Assembly: GCA_964470965.1 (NCBI GenBank) | Contig: CAYYIS010000087.1 | Location: 1 to 11,412 of the forward strand | Source: CAYYIS01 sp964470965 | GTDB taxonomy: Bacteria > JAAXHH01 > JABIQT01 | Direction of reading: 5' to 3' | DNA length: 11,412 nt | In this document: in pieces, positions 1-6,205 of the stretch | Position numbering within the stretch: the first letter of the stretch is position 1 | Layout: the number at the start of each line of letters is the position of its first letter | Notes under the pieces: model-generated | What the model was told of the DNA's origin: nothing | Databases searched by the model: none | The model's input: the letters and a program-made list of their open reading frames with translations, nothing else | Position numbers and translations under genes: made by a program

Positions 1-720
1 GGCTTTACCGGACTCAAAATATTTGGGGGAGAGCACTGCCAGGAACGTATCGAGACCCTCCGATCAAAATTCGGTCCGGACATCGATCTTATGGTGGATG
101 TGGGCGGAGGCCCCTGGCAGACGCCGCGCGATGCGATCGCCTTGGGCCATCGGTTGGAACCCTATGGCCTGCTTTTCTACGAAGATCCGGTGTCTTCCCT
201 CAATATGGAAGCCATAGCCCGTGTTTCAGACGCTGTGGATATACCGATTGCTGTAGGTGAGTCATATCCGAATATGTTGGCCCTGCGGCCGCTCATCGAA
301 AGGGAAATCATCGACGTGGCACAACCGGACACGGGACGTTTCGGCGGATTAGTTCAGATGAAAAAGCTCGCGGCGATAGCCGAGGCGCACCACATTTTGC
401 TGGCTCCTCACGACGGTTCACTTGGTCCGGTTGCCGAGATGGCGGCGGTCCATTTTCTGGCCACCATTCCGAACTTTTTGATTCAAGAGCATCTGGCAAA
501 CGATGTCCGGCAACGATACGAAGTGATGCGTGGTCAACCGGACATCGTGGACGGCCATATCATTGTCCCCGACACACCGGGACTGGGTGTAGACATAGAC
601 GAAGAGGTGATCGCACGGCATCCGCCAGCCAGTAACTGCATACCCATGGATGAACACCCCGAACATGGGTACCAGTATGTGGCAGCCCGTATGAAACGGG
701 CCAGGTGGCTGGGGGATTAG
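1..720 (+). CDS. Enolase-superfamily sugar-acid dehydratase, galactonate dehydratase-like (C-terminal part; 5' end outside window)
   Basis: The frame is open from base 1 and 239 residues are visible; the family is usually about 380, so the N-terminal capping domain and barrel start lie upstream. Seen: three likely Mg2+ ligands at the ends of barrel strands, D33 (MVDVGG), E61 (YEDP) and E87 (AVGE), followed by the D110 (QPD)/H137 (APH) dyad. The E87-to-H137 spacing of 50 matches E. coli DgoD (E235-H285), and the stretch APHDGSLGP then a C-terminal PGLGVDID is typical of the DgoD branch. Such enzymes abstract the proton alpha to a sugar-acid carboxylate and eliminate water to give a 2-keto-3-deoxy acid in the cytoplasm. 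Odd: the second acid/base residue of DgoD (His185, two after the first metal ligand) is Gly35 here, and the muconate-type KxK reads K-I-F. Dehydratase chemistry is likely; the substrate is unknown. It converges with the aldo/keto reductase. Confidence 0.85.
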   Translation, partial: GFTGLKIFGGEHCQERIETLRSKFGPDIDLMVDVGGGPWQTPRDAIALGHRLEPYGLLFYEDPVSSLNMEAIARVSDAVDIPIAVGESYPNMLALRPLIEREIIDVAQPDTGRFGGLVQMKKLAAIAEAHHILLAPHDGSLGPVAEMAAVHFLATIPNFLIQEHLANDVRQRYEVMRGQPDIVDGHIIVPDTPGLGVDIDEEVIARHPPASNCIPMDEHPEHGYQYVAARMKRARWLGD

Positions 721-761
721 GGTCTTCGCTCTTAAGAATTCAAATTCATTCCGTTCAAAAC

Positions 762-1727
762 CTAATTTCCCACCGGTTCGCTCAGATGACCGAATATCTC
801 CCTGATCCGGTCCGTGTGCGCTCTCGATAGCGGCCCTTTGGCAATGCTCCGGATGTTCTGTGCTATCTTGTCCGGAGACACAGCACTGCATACCGCGGTG
901 GTGACGCCTTCAGTATACACGACATATCGATAGGCTGCTTCAATCAGGGTATCGATCTCCGGATCATCTAGCAGCCAGTCAAACGGCGCGTCTTGTTGGA
1001 TCGCAGTGTCCAGCAGCCCCTTTTCCTGCAGTTGACCGATAGTATCAGTCATCCGGTTCGGATTCTTGAAAATGTTCCGTACGCTGTAGATATTCATGAC
1101 TCCTATATTGTGATCATGGCAATGTGGAAAGATCGACCGTTGTGCTGACTGGTTGAGCATATTGTGGGCGATCATAATGACGTCCAGCTTTCCTGAGGGC
1201 AAGGCCGCCCTTAACCATGAGTGGTTCCCGTCGGTCGCCGCGGTTTCGCTGGAACCGAGAAACCGTATTTTCCCTTCCTGACACAGTTGATTCAGAACAG
1301 GTATCTGCTGGTTAATCATGTAATCGAAATCAGCCAGTTCAGAAGCGGCAATGAGTGCGATGTCTATAGTATCCAGCCGCAGGCGATGGAGGCTGGACTC
1401 AATGGACGCGACGATCTGTTCCGAAGTCATAAGGACGGGGCTTCCGTTTTCGTCGGTCTCGGACAACGACACCCGTGTGGATACAAAGAATCGATCACGG
1501 GGTAAACGCTTGAGTGCCTTTCCCAGGATCAATTCGCTGTTGTCGTAACCGGGAGACGTGTCGAACAGGTTAATACCCAGGTCGAATACTCGGTGCACAA
1601 GGTCCCGCATCTGCGGTTCCGTAAGCGGGGGAACGCTCGTCTGTCCCAGTTTGTTAAAACCGCCGGATCCCATACTGAGGACGGATACATTCAATCCGGT
1701 ACGTCCCAGCGTACGTTGAAGGAGCAT
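762..1727 (-). CDS. Aldo/keto reductase family protein with altered catalytic tetrad
   Basis: 321 residues, the usual length for a single-domain (beta/alpha)8 aldo/keto reductase. Family marks are the N-terminal RTLGRTGLNVS, the FDTSPGYDNSE segment (residues 55-65) holding Asp56 and Tyr61, GKIRFLGSSE at 152-161, and a C-terminal SPDKIAQNI that matches the NADP-phosphate-binding region. Canonical members use an Asp-Tyr-Lys-His tetrad for hydride transfer from NADPH to carbonyls. Here the Lys strand reads FVSTRVS with Arg85, and the position aligned to His (usual DLxxxH) reads DIALIA with Ala127. Two of the four catalytic residues are therefore replaced, so ordinary carbonyl reduction is uncertain. 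The start is supported by AGGAG about 10 bases upstream. The gene lies downstream of the SDR in the same direction, 92 bp away across a strong hairpin pair, so it may be the last gene of that operon or be partly insulated from it. Confidence 0.9.
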   Translation of the reverse strand: MLLQRTLGRTGLNVSVLSMGSGGFNKLGQTSVPPLTEPQMRDLVHRVFDLGINLFDTSPGYDNSELILGKALKRLPRDRFFVSTRVSLSETDENGSPVLMTSEQIVASIESSLHRLRLDTIDIALIAASELADFDYMINQQIPVLNQLCQEGKIRFLGSSETAATDGNHSWLRAALPSGKLDVIMIAHNMLNQSAQRSIFPHCHDHNIGVMNIYSVRNIFKNPNRMTDTIGQLQEKGLLDTAIQQDAPFDWLLDDPEIDTLIEAAYRYVVYTEGVTTAVCSAVSPDKIAQNIRSIAKGPLSRAHTDRIREIFGHLSEPVGN

Positions 1728-1782
1728 GTTGAACCGTCTCCTGATATTCTAAAGATAGGGATTGGAAATTTCGTCAGTCCCC

Positions 1783-1817
1783 CATGGGATGATAAGATCA
1801 TCCCATGCCTCAGGCAT
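1783..1817. terminator. Tandem hairpins between SDR and aldo/keto reductase genes
   Basis: An 11-bp perfect inverted repeat (CATGGGATGAT at 1783-1793, ATCATCCCATG at 1797-1807) encloses a 3-base loop. Immediately next to it is a 5-bp stem, ATGCC/GGCAT (1805-1809 and 1813-1817), with loop TCA; the two share the bases ATG, so they may be mutually exclusive or stacked. In the minus-strand transcript they begin 2-3 bases after the SDR stop codon. No U-run follows in the transcript, so this is not a classic intrinsic terminator. A role in 3'-end protection, processing or attenuation between the two genes is inferred. Confidence 0.5.
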
Positions 1818-1819
1818 AC

Positions 1820-2617
1820 TTAATAGGGCAACAACCCGCCGCACACATTGTACGTTTGGCCGGTCATATAGCCGGCGTCCGAAGATGTCAGGAAAGCCAC
1901 GAGGCCGGCAACATCTTCCGGTTGCTGAATACGGCCCAGAGGGATGCCGGCTACTGCCGCCTCCTTAACCGATCCAACAGGGACATTCCGCAGTCCTGCA
2001 ACCTCCCGGTCTATCATTTCCCACATAGGCGTGTCCACGATACCCGCGCAGACACAGTTGACGAGAATGCCATGATCCGCCAATTCCAGGCCCATCTGCT
2101 TGGTGATCGCTACCACCGCATGTTTGCTTGCCGAATAAGCACCGAGGGGCAGATTTTTTCCCGGTGCGACTTTTCCGGCACCTGACGCGTTGTTGATAAT
2201 CCGCCCGCCTCCGCCCTGCATGATCATCTGGCGTGCCGCCGCCTGGGAACAGAGCAGAACACCCTTGGCATTTACGCTCATGAGGGCATCCCAGTCAGCT
2301 TCAGGCGTATCCAGGAGCGGCGCGATAAATCCGATGCCAGCGTTGTTAACCTGGATGTCCAGTCGACCGAACCGATCAGCAGTGTCGTCCACCATTCCTG
2401 CCACTTCCTCTTTTTGAGTCACGTCCACACGAAACGCTTGGGCCTGGTTTCCTCCTGCTTTGATCTCCGCGGCAACACCCAGTGCCGCCGCTTCATTGAC
2501 GTCCGCAACCACGACGGACGCACCTTCCTTGGCCAACCGCAGCGCAACGGCACGCCCGATCCCGCGCCCCGCTCCCGTAACGATGGCTACCTGTCCTTCC
2601 AGGTCGTATTCTGGCAT
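1820..2617 (-). CDS. Short-chain dehydrogenase/reductase (classical SDR, probably NAD-dependent)
   Basis: 265 residues, a standard classical SDR in length and motif order: TGAGRGIG at residues 14-21 (dinucleotide loop), an acidic Asp39 at the end of the second beta strand (predicts NAD over NADP), NNAG at 91-94, Asn116, Ser145 and Tyr161-x3-Lys165, so the Asn-Ser-Tyr-Lys tetrad is complete. The Ser-to-Tyr distance is 16 rather than the common 13, a small loop insertion. The C-terminal half has the usual TPMW and PEDVAGLVAFLTS...TGQTYNVCGG substrate-loop and C-terminal motifs. Such enzymes oxidise or reduce secondary alcohols and polyols in the cytoplasm; the specific substrate cannot be read from sequence. 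AGGAG at 2624-2628 precedes the start by 6 bases, and the upstream VOC gene stops only 13 bp away, so the two are almost certainly co-transcribed. Confidence 0.95.
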   Translation of the reverse strand: MPEYDLEGQVAIVTGAGRGIGRAVALRLAKEGASVVVADVNEAAALGVAAEIKAGGNQAQAFRVDVTQKEEVAGMVDDTADRFGRLDIQVNNAGIGFIAPLLDTPEADWDALMSVNAKGVLLCSQAAARQMIMQGGGGRIINNASGAGKVAPGKNLPLGAYSASKHAVVAITKQMGLELADHGILVNCVCAGIVDTPMWEMIDREVAGLRNVPVGSVKEAAVAGIPLGRIQQPEDVAGLVAFLTSSDAGYMTGQTYNVCGGLLPY

Positions 2618-2630
2618 ATCGATCTCCTGA

Positions 2631-3095
2631 TCACGTCTTGGTTTCGTAGGGAATCTGCATTAACTCAAGGACATACCCGTCCGGATCTTCAAAAAACACC
2701 ACGTGCACGATAGCCCATCCCAGGTCAAAACTTACCGGCTCAGAAACGAAATCCACTCCCTTTTCCGTAAGAGCGGCATAGGCTTCTGCCAGGTTGGACA
2801 CACCGAGGCATATATGTGAATGGCCAACATCTCCCAGCTTTGCGTCCGAGACTTTGCCTTCAGGTTCAAGGTATTGTTGAAGGTCGATTTCTATACCTTC
2901 GGTCTCGGGAGCGACAAGGCGTACTACGTCCATAACCACGTTTTCCTTTCCGGCCATTTTTGAAATACCTTCTCCTTCGAGCCGATGCCGTTCGACCTCT
3001 TTCAATCCAAGCAAATCGCGGTAGAACCCCACTGAACGGTCCATATCACTAACGGTAATGGACAGGTGGTCCAGTACATTGGCTAATTTGATCAT
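2631..3095 (-). CDS. VOC (glyoxalase/bleomycin-resistance) superfamily protein
   Basis: 154 residues containing two beta-alpha-beta-beta-beta modules, the usual length for a single-chain vicinal-oxygen-chelate protein. The first module begins LDHLSITVSDMDRSVGFYRDLLGL (residues 8-31), and the second begins with GHSHICLGV at 91-99. The expected metal ligands are present: His10, an acidic residue in IEIDLQQYLEPEG (Glu69 or Asp71), His94, and Glu144 in DPDGYVLELMQ. The family includes glyoxalase I, methylmalonyl-CoA epimerase, ring-cleaving dioxygenases and fosfomycin-resistance proteins; the sequence does not decide among them, but linkage to an SDR favours isomerase or epimerase chemistry over resistance. 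A GGGAG ribosome site lies about 9 bases before the ATG. It is the promoter-proximal gene of the minus-strand group VOC-SDR-(aldo/keto reductase). Confidence 0.9.
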   Translation of the reverse strand: MIKLANVLDHLSITVSDMDRSVGFYRDLLGLKEVERHRLEGEGISKMAGKENVVMDVVRLVAPETEGIEIDLQQYLEPEGKVSDAKLGDVGHSHICLGVSNLAEAYAALTEKGVDFVSEPVSFDLGWAIVHVVFFEDPDGYVLELMQIPYETKT

Positions 3096-3483
3096 GGTGA
3101 TTGCTCCCTGTATAAATATGGACTGAAGGTTGGTCGTATTTTAATCCGGCCTTACGTGCCGGTTTTAACCGATTGACCGCCTGAATTGACAGGATAAGAT
3201 GTTCCGGTTCTTTATTGAAGTACCACCGCGGGGCTTTTTGGATCCCATTGAGGAAACTGGACACTCAACAATTTAATGTATTTTTTCCCCTTGGAATTGT
3301 CAAATCCGTATGCCTGGCCCTAGGGACCGGGTGTGAAATGCCAAACCCCGGAACTGTTCGTTGACCGTTCGGGTAACTTAATGTATGTCTAACCGATTCT
3401 GCAGTGGGATTGACGGACGGCCATGTTATTCTCCGTCTATGCTGCTGTCTTATCGGGGTCTTACTCGCGGAAGCTAGTCCAGG
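3096..3483. other. Gene-free leader region upstream of the VOC-SDR operon
   Basis: No ORF on either strand shows family motifs or a convincing ribosome site. Visible structure: a stem CCGGC/GCCGG (3146-3150 and 3158-3162, 7-base loop) flanked by AT-rich bases with TTTT on the plus-strand side and AAAA opposite, which could act as a terminator on the plus strand or as leader structure for the minus-strand VOC transcript. A CCCTAGGG palindrome lies near 3320. The promoter of the VOC-SDR operon should be here, but I see no good -35/-10 pair on the minus strand. Confidence 0.4.
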
Positions 3484-3503
3484 GCGCCCTGCACCTAGGG
3501 CGC
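3484..3503 (+). terminator. GC-rich hairpin upstream of the microprotein promoter
   Basis: A perfect 7-bp stem, GCGCCCT (3484-3490) and AGGGCGC (3497-3503), with a 6-base loop. On the plus strand it is followed by TTGTCGGTTTT, a weak and delayed T-tract, so it is terminator-like but not canonical. It lies just upstream of the direct repeats and promoter of the small membrane protein and may shield that promoter from read-through. Confidence 0.4.
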
Positions 3504-3512
3504 TTGTCGGTT

Positions 3513-3564
3513 TTGACAGTAAACATGAGGGGAATAATCTATAACTTGACATGTAAACATTAGG
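3513..3564 (+). repeat. Two near-identical direct repeats 33 bp apart
   Basis: Copy 1 (3513-3530) reads TTGACAGTAAACATGAGG and copy 2 (3546-3564) reads TTGACATGTAAACATTAGG; they differ by one inserted T and one G/T change. Their starts are 33 bp apart, close to three helical turns, so a protein bound to both would sit on the same DNA face. Copy 2 contains ATGT-AA-ACAT, a small dyad. Both copies begin with a consensus -35 hexamer. They are either operator sites for a regulator of the downstream small gene or a duplicated promoter element. Confidence 0.55.
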
Positions 3565-3573
3565 CGTTACATT
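3546..3573 (+). promoter_or_regulatory. Sigma70-type promoter for the 30-residue membrane protein
   Basis: TTGACA at 3546-3551 is an exact -35 consensus; TACATT at 3568-3573 is a 4/6 match to the -10, with a 16-base spacer. Transcription would start near 3580, giving a leader of about 40 bases before the ATG at 3622. The -35 lies inside the second direct repeat, so a repeat-binding protein would compete with or recruit polymerase. Confidence 0.5.
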
Positions 3574-3621
3574 TTTGATAACATTTTCCATGGAATCATA
3601 TAATCATTGAGGGGGTTGACT

Positions 3622-3714
3622 ATGGAATCCGGCCTTGACGTAACGGACGTTGTCGTTATAGGCGCAGTCATTGCGATAGCCATAATGTGGTTCAGGAAGA
3701 GTCGCAAAAGGTGA
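3622..3714 (+). CDS. 30-residue predicted single-pass membrane microprotein
   Basis: ATG at 3622, TGA at 3712-3714. A strong purine-rich Shine-Dalgarno stretch, GAGGGGG, ends 7 bases before the ATG, and a consensus-like promoter lies upstream. The protein has a short acidic N-terminus (MESGLDVTD), a 15-residue hydrophobic segment at 10-24 (VVVIGAVIAIAIMWF), and a strongly basic tail, RKSRKR. By the positive-inside rule the tail is cytoplasmic and the N-terminus outside. I do not recognise the sequence. This architecture is shared by small regulatory membrane peptides and by some type I toxin peptides; either is possible. No antisense RNA promoter is evident to me, although the opposite strand is open. 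The neighbours (VOC operon on one side, an exported NTF2-like protein on the other) give no direct clue. Confidence 0.6.
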   Translation: MESGLDVTDVVVIGAVIAIAIMWFRKSRKR

Positions 3715-4046
3715 GGCGACTGATTTTCGAGATTCGGCAGGATCTCACTGCAGGAAATCGGTAAAATGACAACGTTATGCATCCCCAGAAACTGACGTTT
3801 GAAAAGGCGGTACAGGGATGTAGGTTAGTGACAAGTTGGAATCCGGGCAATAGGAAACTGATTGCCGATTAAGTCTTCGGTCACTGCCGTACTACGGGAT
3901 TGTAGCCTGTCCGCTAGACAGTGCTGAATCCGGTTTTGCCAGACATGAGGTCGGGAATATGCATTATTGCTCTACTATATCGTACAGAGACGTGGCCGGT
4001 TCCTTGCGGGCGACCATTCTCACTCATTAAAATAGGAGATGACATC
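3715..4046. other. Non-coding stretch between the microprotein and the NTF2-like gene
   Basis: No supported gene. Small inverted repeats are visible: GAGAT/ATCTC (3729-3733, 3742-3746) just after the microprotein stop, GGCAAT/ATTGCC (3846-3851, 3861-3866, 9-base loop), and CTGTC/GACAG around 3907-3921. None carries a T-run. The plus-strand reading frame of the next gene extends back to an ATG at 3921, but that extension lacks a ribosome site and would bury the signal peptide. The promoter of the downstream gene is presumably here and is not clear. Confidence 0.4.
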
Positions 4047-4523
4047 ATGAAATTCTCAAGAACGCTGTTGGTAATTATCATGCTTCTGGCCGGCTTCGGC
4101 ACAGCTGCTCATGCGGGGGACAATGAAGACGTGCAGGCCGCCATTGAAAAACGGTGGAAAGAGGTGCGGGCCAAGAGTATTGAACCGGGTTTCTCCAATC
4201 CTGACGGAGCCTGGATGGCCACGTCACAGGGTGGATTGTGGCAGTTTCTCACACCCGCCCAAGCTGCCTCCATGATTACAGATGCGGCAACCACCATGGA
4301 CGTTAATCCGTTGCATGTCAACATACGGATACTGGGGTCAGGCGGAGATGTTGCTTATGCCACCTATTATCTCGTTGGCAATATCCGACAAAACGGTGAG
4401 ATAATCGTCAACAACTATCGAACGCGTGCTTCGGAAATTTATGTGAAAGCCGGTGGCGCGTGGATCATAAGCGGGAGCCATTACAGTCCGTTGTTTGGCG
4501 GGTCCGGGGTTGTCTTTGAATAA
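4047..4523 (+). CDS. Exported NTF2-like (SnoaL/DUF4440-type) small protein
   Basis: 158 residues. The start at 4047 is chosen because AGGAG at 4035-4039 sits 7 bases upstream and the translation then begins with a classical Sec signal peptide: MKFSRT, a hydrophobic core LLVIIMLLAGFG, and an AHA cleavage motif near residue 23. The mature part opens with an amphipathic helix (VQAAIEKRWKEVRAKS), and ends with strands giving VAYATYYLVGNIR..., YRTRASEIYVKAGGAWIISGSHYSP, the helix-then-curved-sheet pattern and terminal W-x-I-x-x-x-H signature of NTF2-like proteins (SnoaL, DUF4440). These are small cone-shaped folds that bind or isomerise small ligands; no catalytic residues can be assigned. Location is periplasmic or extracellular. 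No operon partner is visible downstream before the assembly gap. Confidence 0.8.
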   Translation: MKFSRTLLVIIMLLAGFGTAAHAGDNEDVQAAIEKRWKEVRAKSIEPGFSNPDGAWMATSQGGLWQFLTPAQAASMITDAATTMDVNPLHVNIRILGSGGDVAYATYYLVGNIRQNGEIIVNNYRTRASEIYVKAGGAWIISGSHYSPLFGGSGVVFE

Positions 4524-4659
4524 GGTTCAAATAGGTACCTCACATGAAGAACCGACCATCATTTGCTTTAAATAAACCTGATAGAGTTACGAGTGTCGCC
4601 GTTCGTGAAACCGGGAGAGAAGGCTTCCTGGATTGAGGGCTCCAGGGACGAAGTTCTGT

Positions 4660-4759
4660 NNNNNNNNNNNNNNNNNNNNNNNNNNNNNNNNNNNNNNNNN
4701 NNNNNNNNNNNNNNNNNNNNNNNNNNNNNNNNNNNNNNNNNNNNNNNNNNNNNNNNNNN
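4660..4759. other. 100-base assembly gap (N run)
   Basis: Exactly 100 N, the conventional placeholder for a scaffold gap of unknown length. The sequence on either side should not be assumed contiguous, and any reading frame drawn through it is meaningless. The left flank (4524-4659) holds no convincing gene; a frame from 4593 (GTG) runs open into the gap and could be the start of a lost gene. Confidence 0.99.
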
Positions 4760-4804
4760 GGCACGTTATTTTAAATTGGTGAAGAGGGCTATGTGTTGAA
4801 GAAA

Positions 4805-4915
4805 ATGGTGTACCGGCGGGTTTCCACTGATGTCCCCAAATCCGAAGATGTTAAACCGATAGAGCCGGCGGAAATCTATATCGACCGGAACAACCGTAAT
4901 GTTATTTCTGTCTGA
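4805..4915 (+). CDS. Short ORF after the gap, possible small protein
   Basis: 36 codons from ATG 4805 to TGA 4913-4915, with alternative in-frame GTG (4793) and TTG (4796) starts and a GAGGG stretch at 4784-4788 that would better serve those. An in-frame TAA at 4772-4774 shows that the frame does not extend into the gap unless there is a sequence error at its edge. The product is hydrophilic, basic at the start (MVYRRVS) and acidic in the middle (KSEDVKPIEPAEIYIDRNN). It ends 5 bp before the next ATG, as expected of an operon neighbour. I do not recognise it; it could equally be the tail of a gene damaged at the gap edge. Confidence 0.3.
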   Translation: MVYRRVSTDVPKSEDVKPIEPAEIYIDRNNRNVISV

Positions 4916-4920
4916 CTGGA

Positions 4921-5814
4921 ATGATCGGCGGGTATCGTATCAAATCACATGTTATAGAATCAGTTTTGGGCATCCCTCTGCTAGCTGGTTTTTGGATATT
5001 ATCCTTCGGTTGTGGAGATGGAAACAAATCGCAGCCAACTGCGCCCGCGGAAGAAATCTCGGAAAGTGAATCCCCGGTAATTGATCCAGGCGCGCGGTTC
5101 GTCGTAAATATTGTTTCCGCGCGGGACGAATCTCTTGAGACGGTAATCATCGCACCGGAAACCACGCCAGTTGCCTCGGTGATTCTGCTCGAAGGTGATG
5201 ATGGAACCATTCTCCTTGGCGGAACGATCGAAGCGCCCGAAATCCAAAGCGAAGGGTTTTTGGCACGAAATGCGGATGCCTTCGCGGATGAGGGTCTGTT
5301 GGTGGCCCTCGTAGGCGCTCCCTCGGATTACCCTGCAGGTGTGGACATCAATTACCGGATAAGTTCGAAGCAGAGCGACGACGTGGCCGCCGTAGTGGAC
5401 TGGATCGATGCGAGGGAGTCTGTGCCGATCTGGGTGCTGGGGATGAGCCTTGGCAGTTATTCAGCGACCAATTCCGCGATCCGTCTCAGCAGTATGGTCG
5501 ACGGATTTGCGCTGTGTTCCGCCTCCACGTCACCCACCGGTGGCCCCATGCCCAACGGAATCCTTGATATGGAATTGGCGGAGATCGGTGCGCCGGCACT
5601 GATCGTAGGCCATCAAGACGACACCTGCCCCGGTACGCCACCCAAGGGCGTCACCGCCATTGCCGAAGGTCTGACCTCCGCCTCATCGGTGACGCAGAGG
5701 ATTTTTACAGGGGGCTCCCCGGCGGAATCACAGCCGTGCGGGCCCAAGTCGCCCCACGGTTATTTCGGCATTGACCAGCAGGTCGTGTCTTACATGGCGG
5801 GCGTCATGCGGTAG
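4921..5814 (+). CDS. Putative lipoprotein alpha/beta-hydrolase
   Basis: 297 residues. The N-terminus has basic residues, then a hydrophobic segment (IPLLAGFWILSFG) ending at Cys31, with LSFGC as an imperfect lipobox, followed by a flexible polar linker rich in S, E and P (about 33-55). This predicts a lipid-anchored envelope protein. The rest is an alpha/beta-hydrolase: nucleophile elbow GMSLG with Ser176 (174-178), an acid at Asp233 or Asp234 in VGHQDDTC, and His279 in KSPHGYFG. The triad order and spacing fit the fold, and Asp-Asp-Thr-Cys after a short strand is common in dienelactone-hydrolase-like and peptidase-like members. Four cysteines lie in the C-terminal half (199, 236, 273 plus Cys31), some possibly disulphide-linked in the envelope. 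Substrate unknown, an ester or small carbohydrate ester. The ribosome site is weak (CTGGA), which suggests coupling with the short ORF ending 5 bp upstream. Confidence 0.75.
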   Translation: MIGGYRIKSHVIESVLGIPLLAGFWILSFGCGDGNKSQPTAPAEEISESESPVIDPGARFVVNIVSARDESLETVIIAPETTPVASVILLEGDDGTILLGGTIEAPEIQSEGFLARNADAFADEGLLVALVGAPSDYPAGVDINYRISSKQSDDVAAVVDWIDARESVPIWVLGMSLGSYSATNSAIRLSSMVDGFALCSASTSPTGGPMPNGILDMELAEIGAPALIVGHQDDTCPGTPPKGVTAIAEGLTSASSVTQRIFTGGSPAESQPCGPKSPHGYFGIDQQVVSYMAGVMR

Positions 5815-6205
5815 GCACCTGTCCGCTCAGCGTCAAGAGCGGAGGGGTTGCGCGAATACGAGGTGTTTGCCACTTCGCCAGAATAAAACGAAACCTGGGT
5901 GTTAAATCCGTCTGCCGCGGCAATTCTCCGGCAGGGCTCACGAGGAAAACATCGTATATTTCAACGATATTTCGTTGATCGCAATCCACATAAAACAAGA
6001 CTGCCCGCAACGGTGTTACCGTGACCGCCGCGGGCATCAAACCGATTAAGGCTCTGCTCCGATTCTCTCCTCCGCCCCCTTCAGTGTCAACATCCCTATC
6101 TCTAGGCGGTGAACCGAGTTTCCAGTACCCATTGAGGCATTGTGTGTAGCAAGGGCGCCTGAGGTTGCATCATAGTCAACGAATTGGGCAGGAATCAGGC
6201 TCGTT
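5815..6205. other. Gene-poor stretch with hairpins after the hydrolase
   Basis: No gene is supported. Hairpins: CCGCTC/GAGCGG (5823-5828, 5837-5842, 8-base loop) begins 9 bases after the hydrolase stop and could end its transcript, though no T-run follows; TCAACGA/TCGTTGA (5961-5967, 5972-5978, 4-base loop) is perfect over 7 bp; TGCCGCGGCA (5914-5923) is a palindrome. A minus-strand frame of 78 codons spans 5804-6040 without a ribosome site or recognisable domain; it may be a degraded gene or chance. Confidence 0.35.

Noticed and set aside
721..761. Bidirectional terminator between the converging dehydratase and aldo/keto reductase genes
   Set aside because: The 41-bp spacer has no convincing stem with a T-run on either strand.
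3567..3782. 71-codon minus-strand frame opposite the microprotein
   Set aside because: No ribosome site or recognisable domain, and the plus strand has a complete promoter, SD and ORF. Treated as antisense shadow.
3921..4046. N-terminal extension of the NTF2-like gene to an ATG at 3921
   Set aside because: The extension has no ribosome site and would place 42 residues before a textbook signal peptide. The internal ATG at 4047 with AGGAG is preferred.
3715..4046. tRNA or other structured RNA gene
   Set aside because: Looked for cloverleaf arms, T-loop-like GTTCRA and CCA ends; found only isolated short stems.
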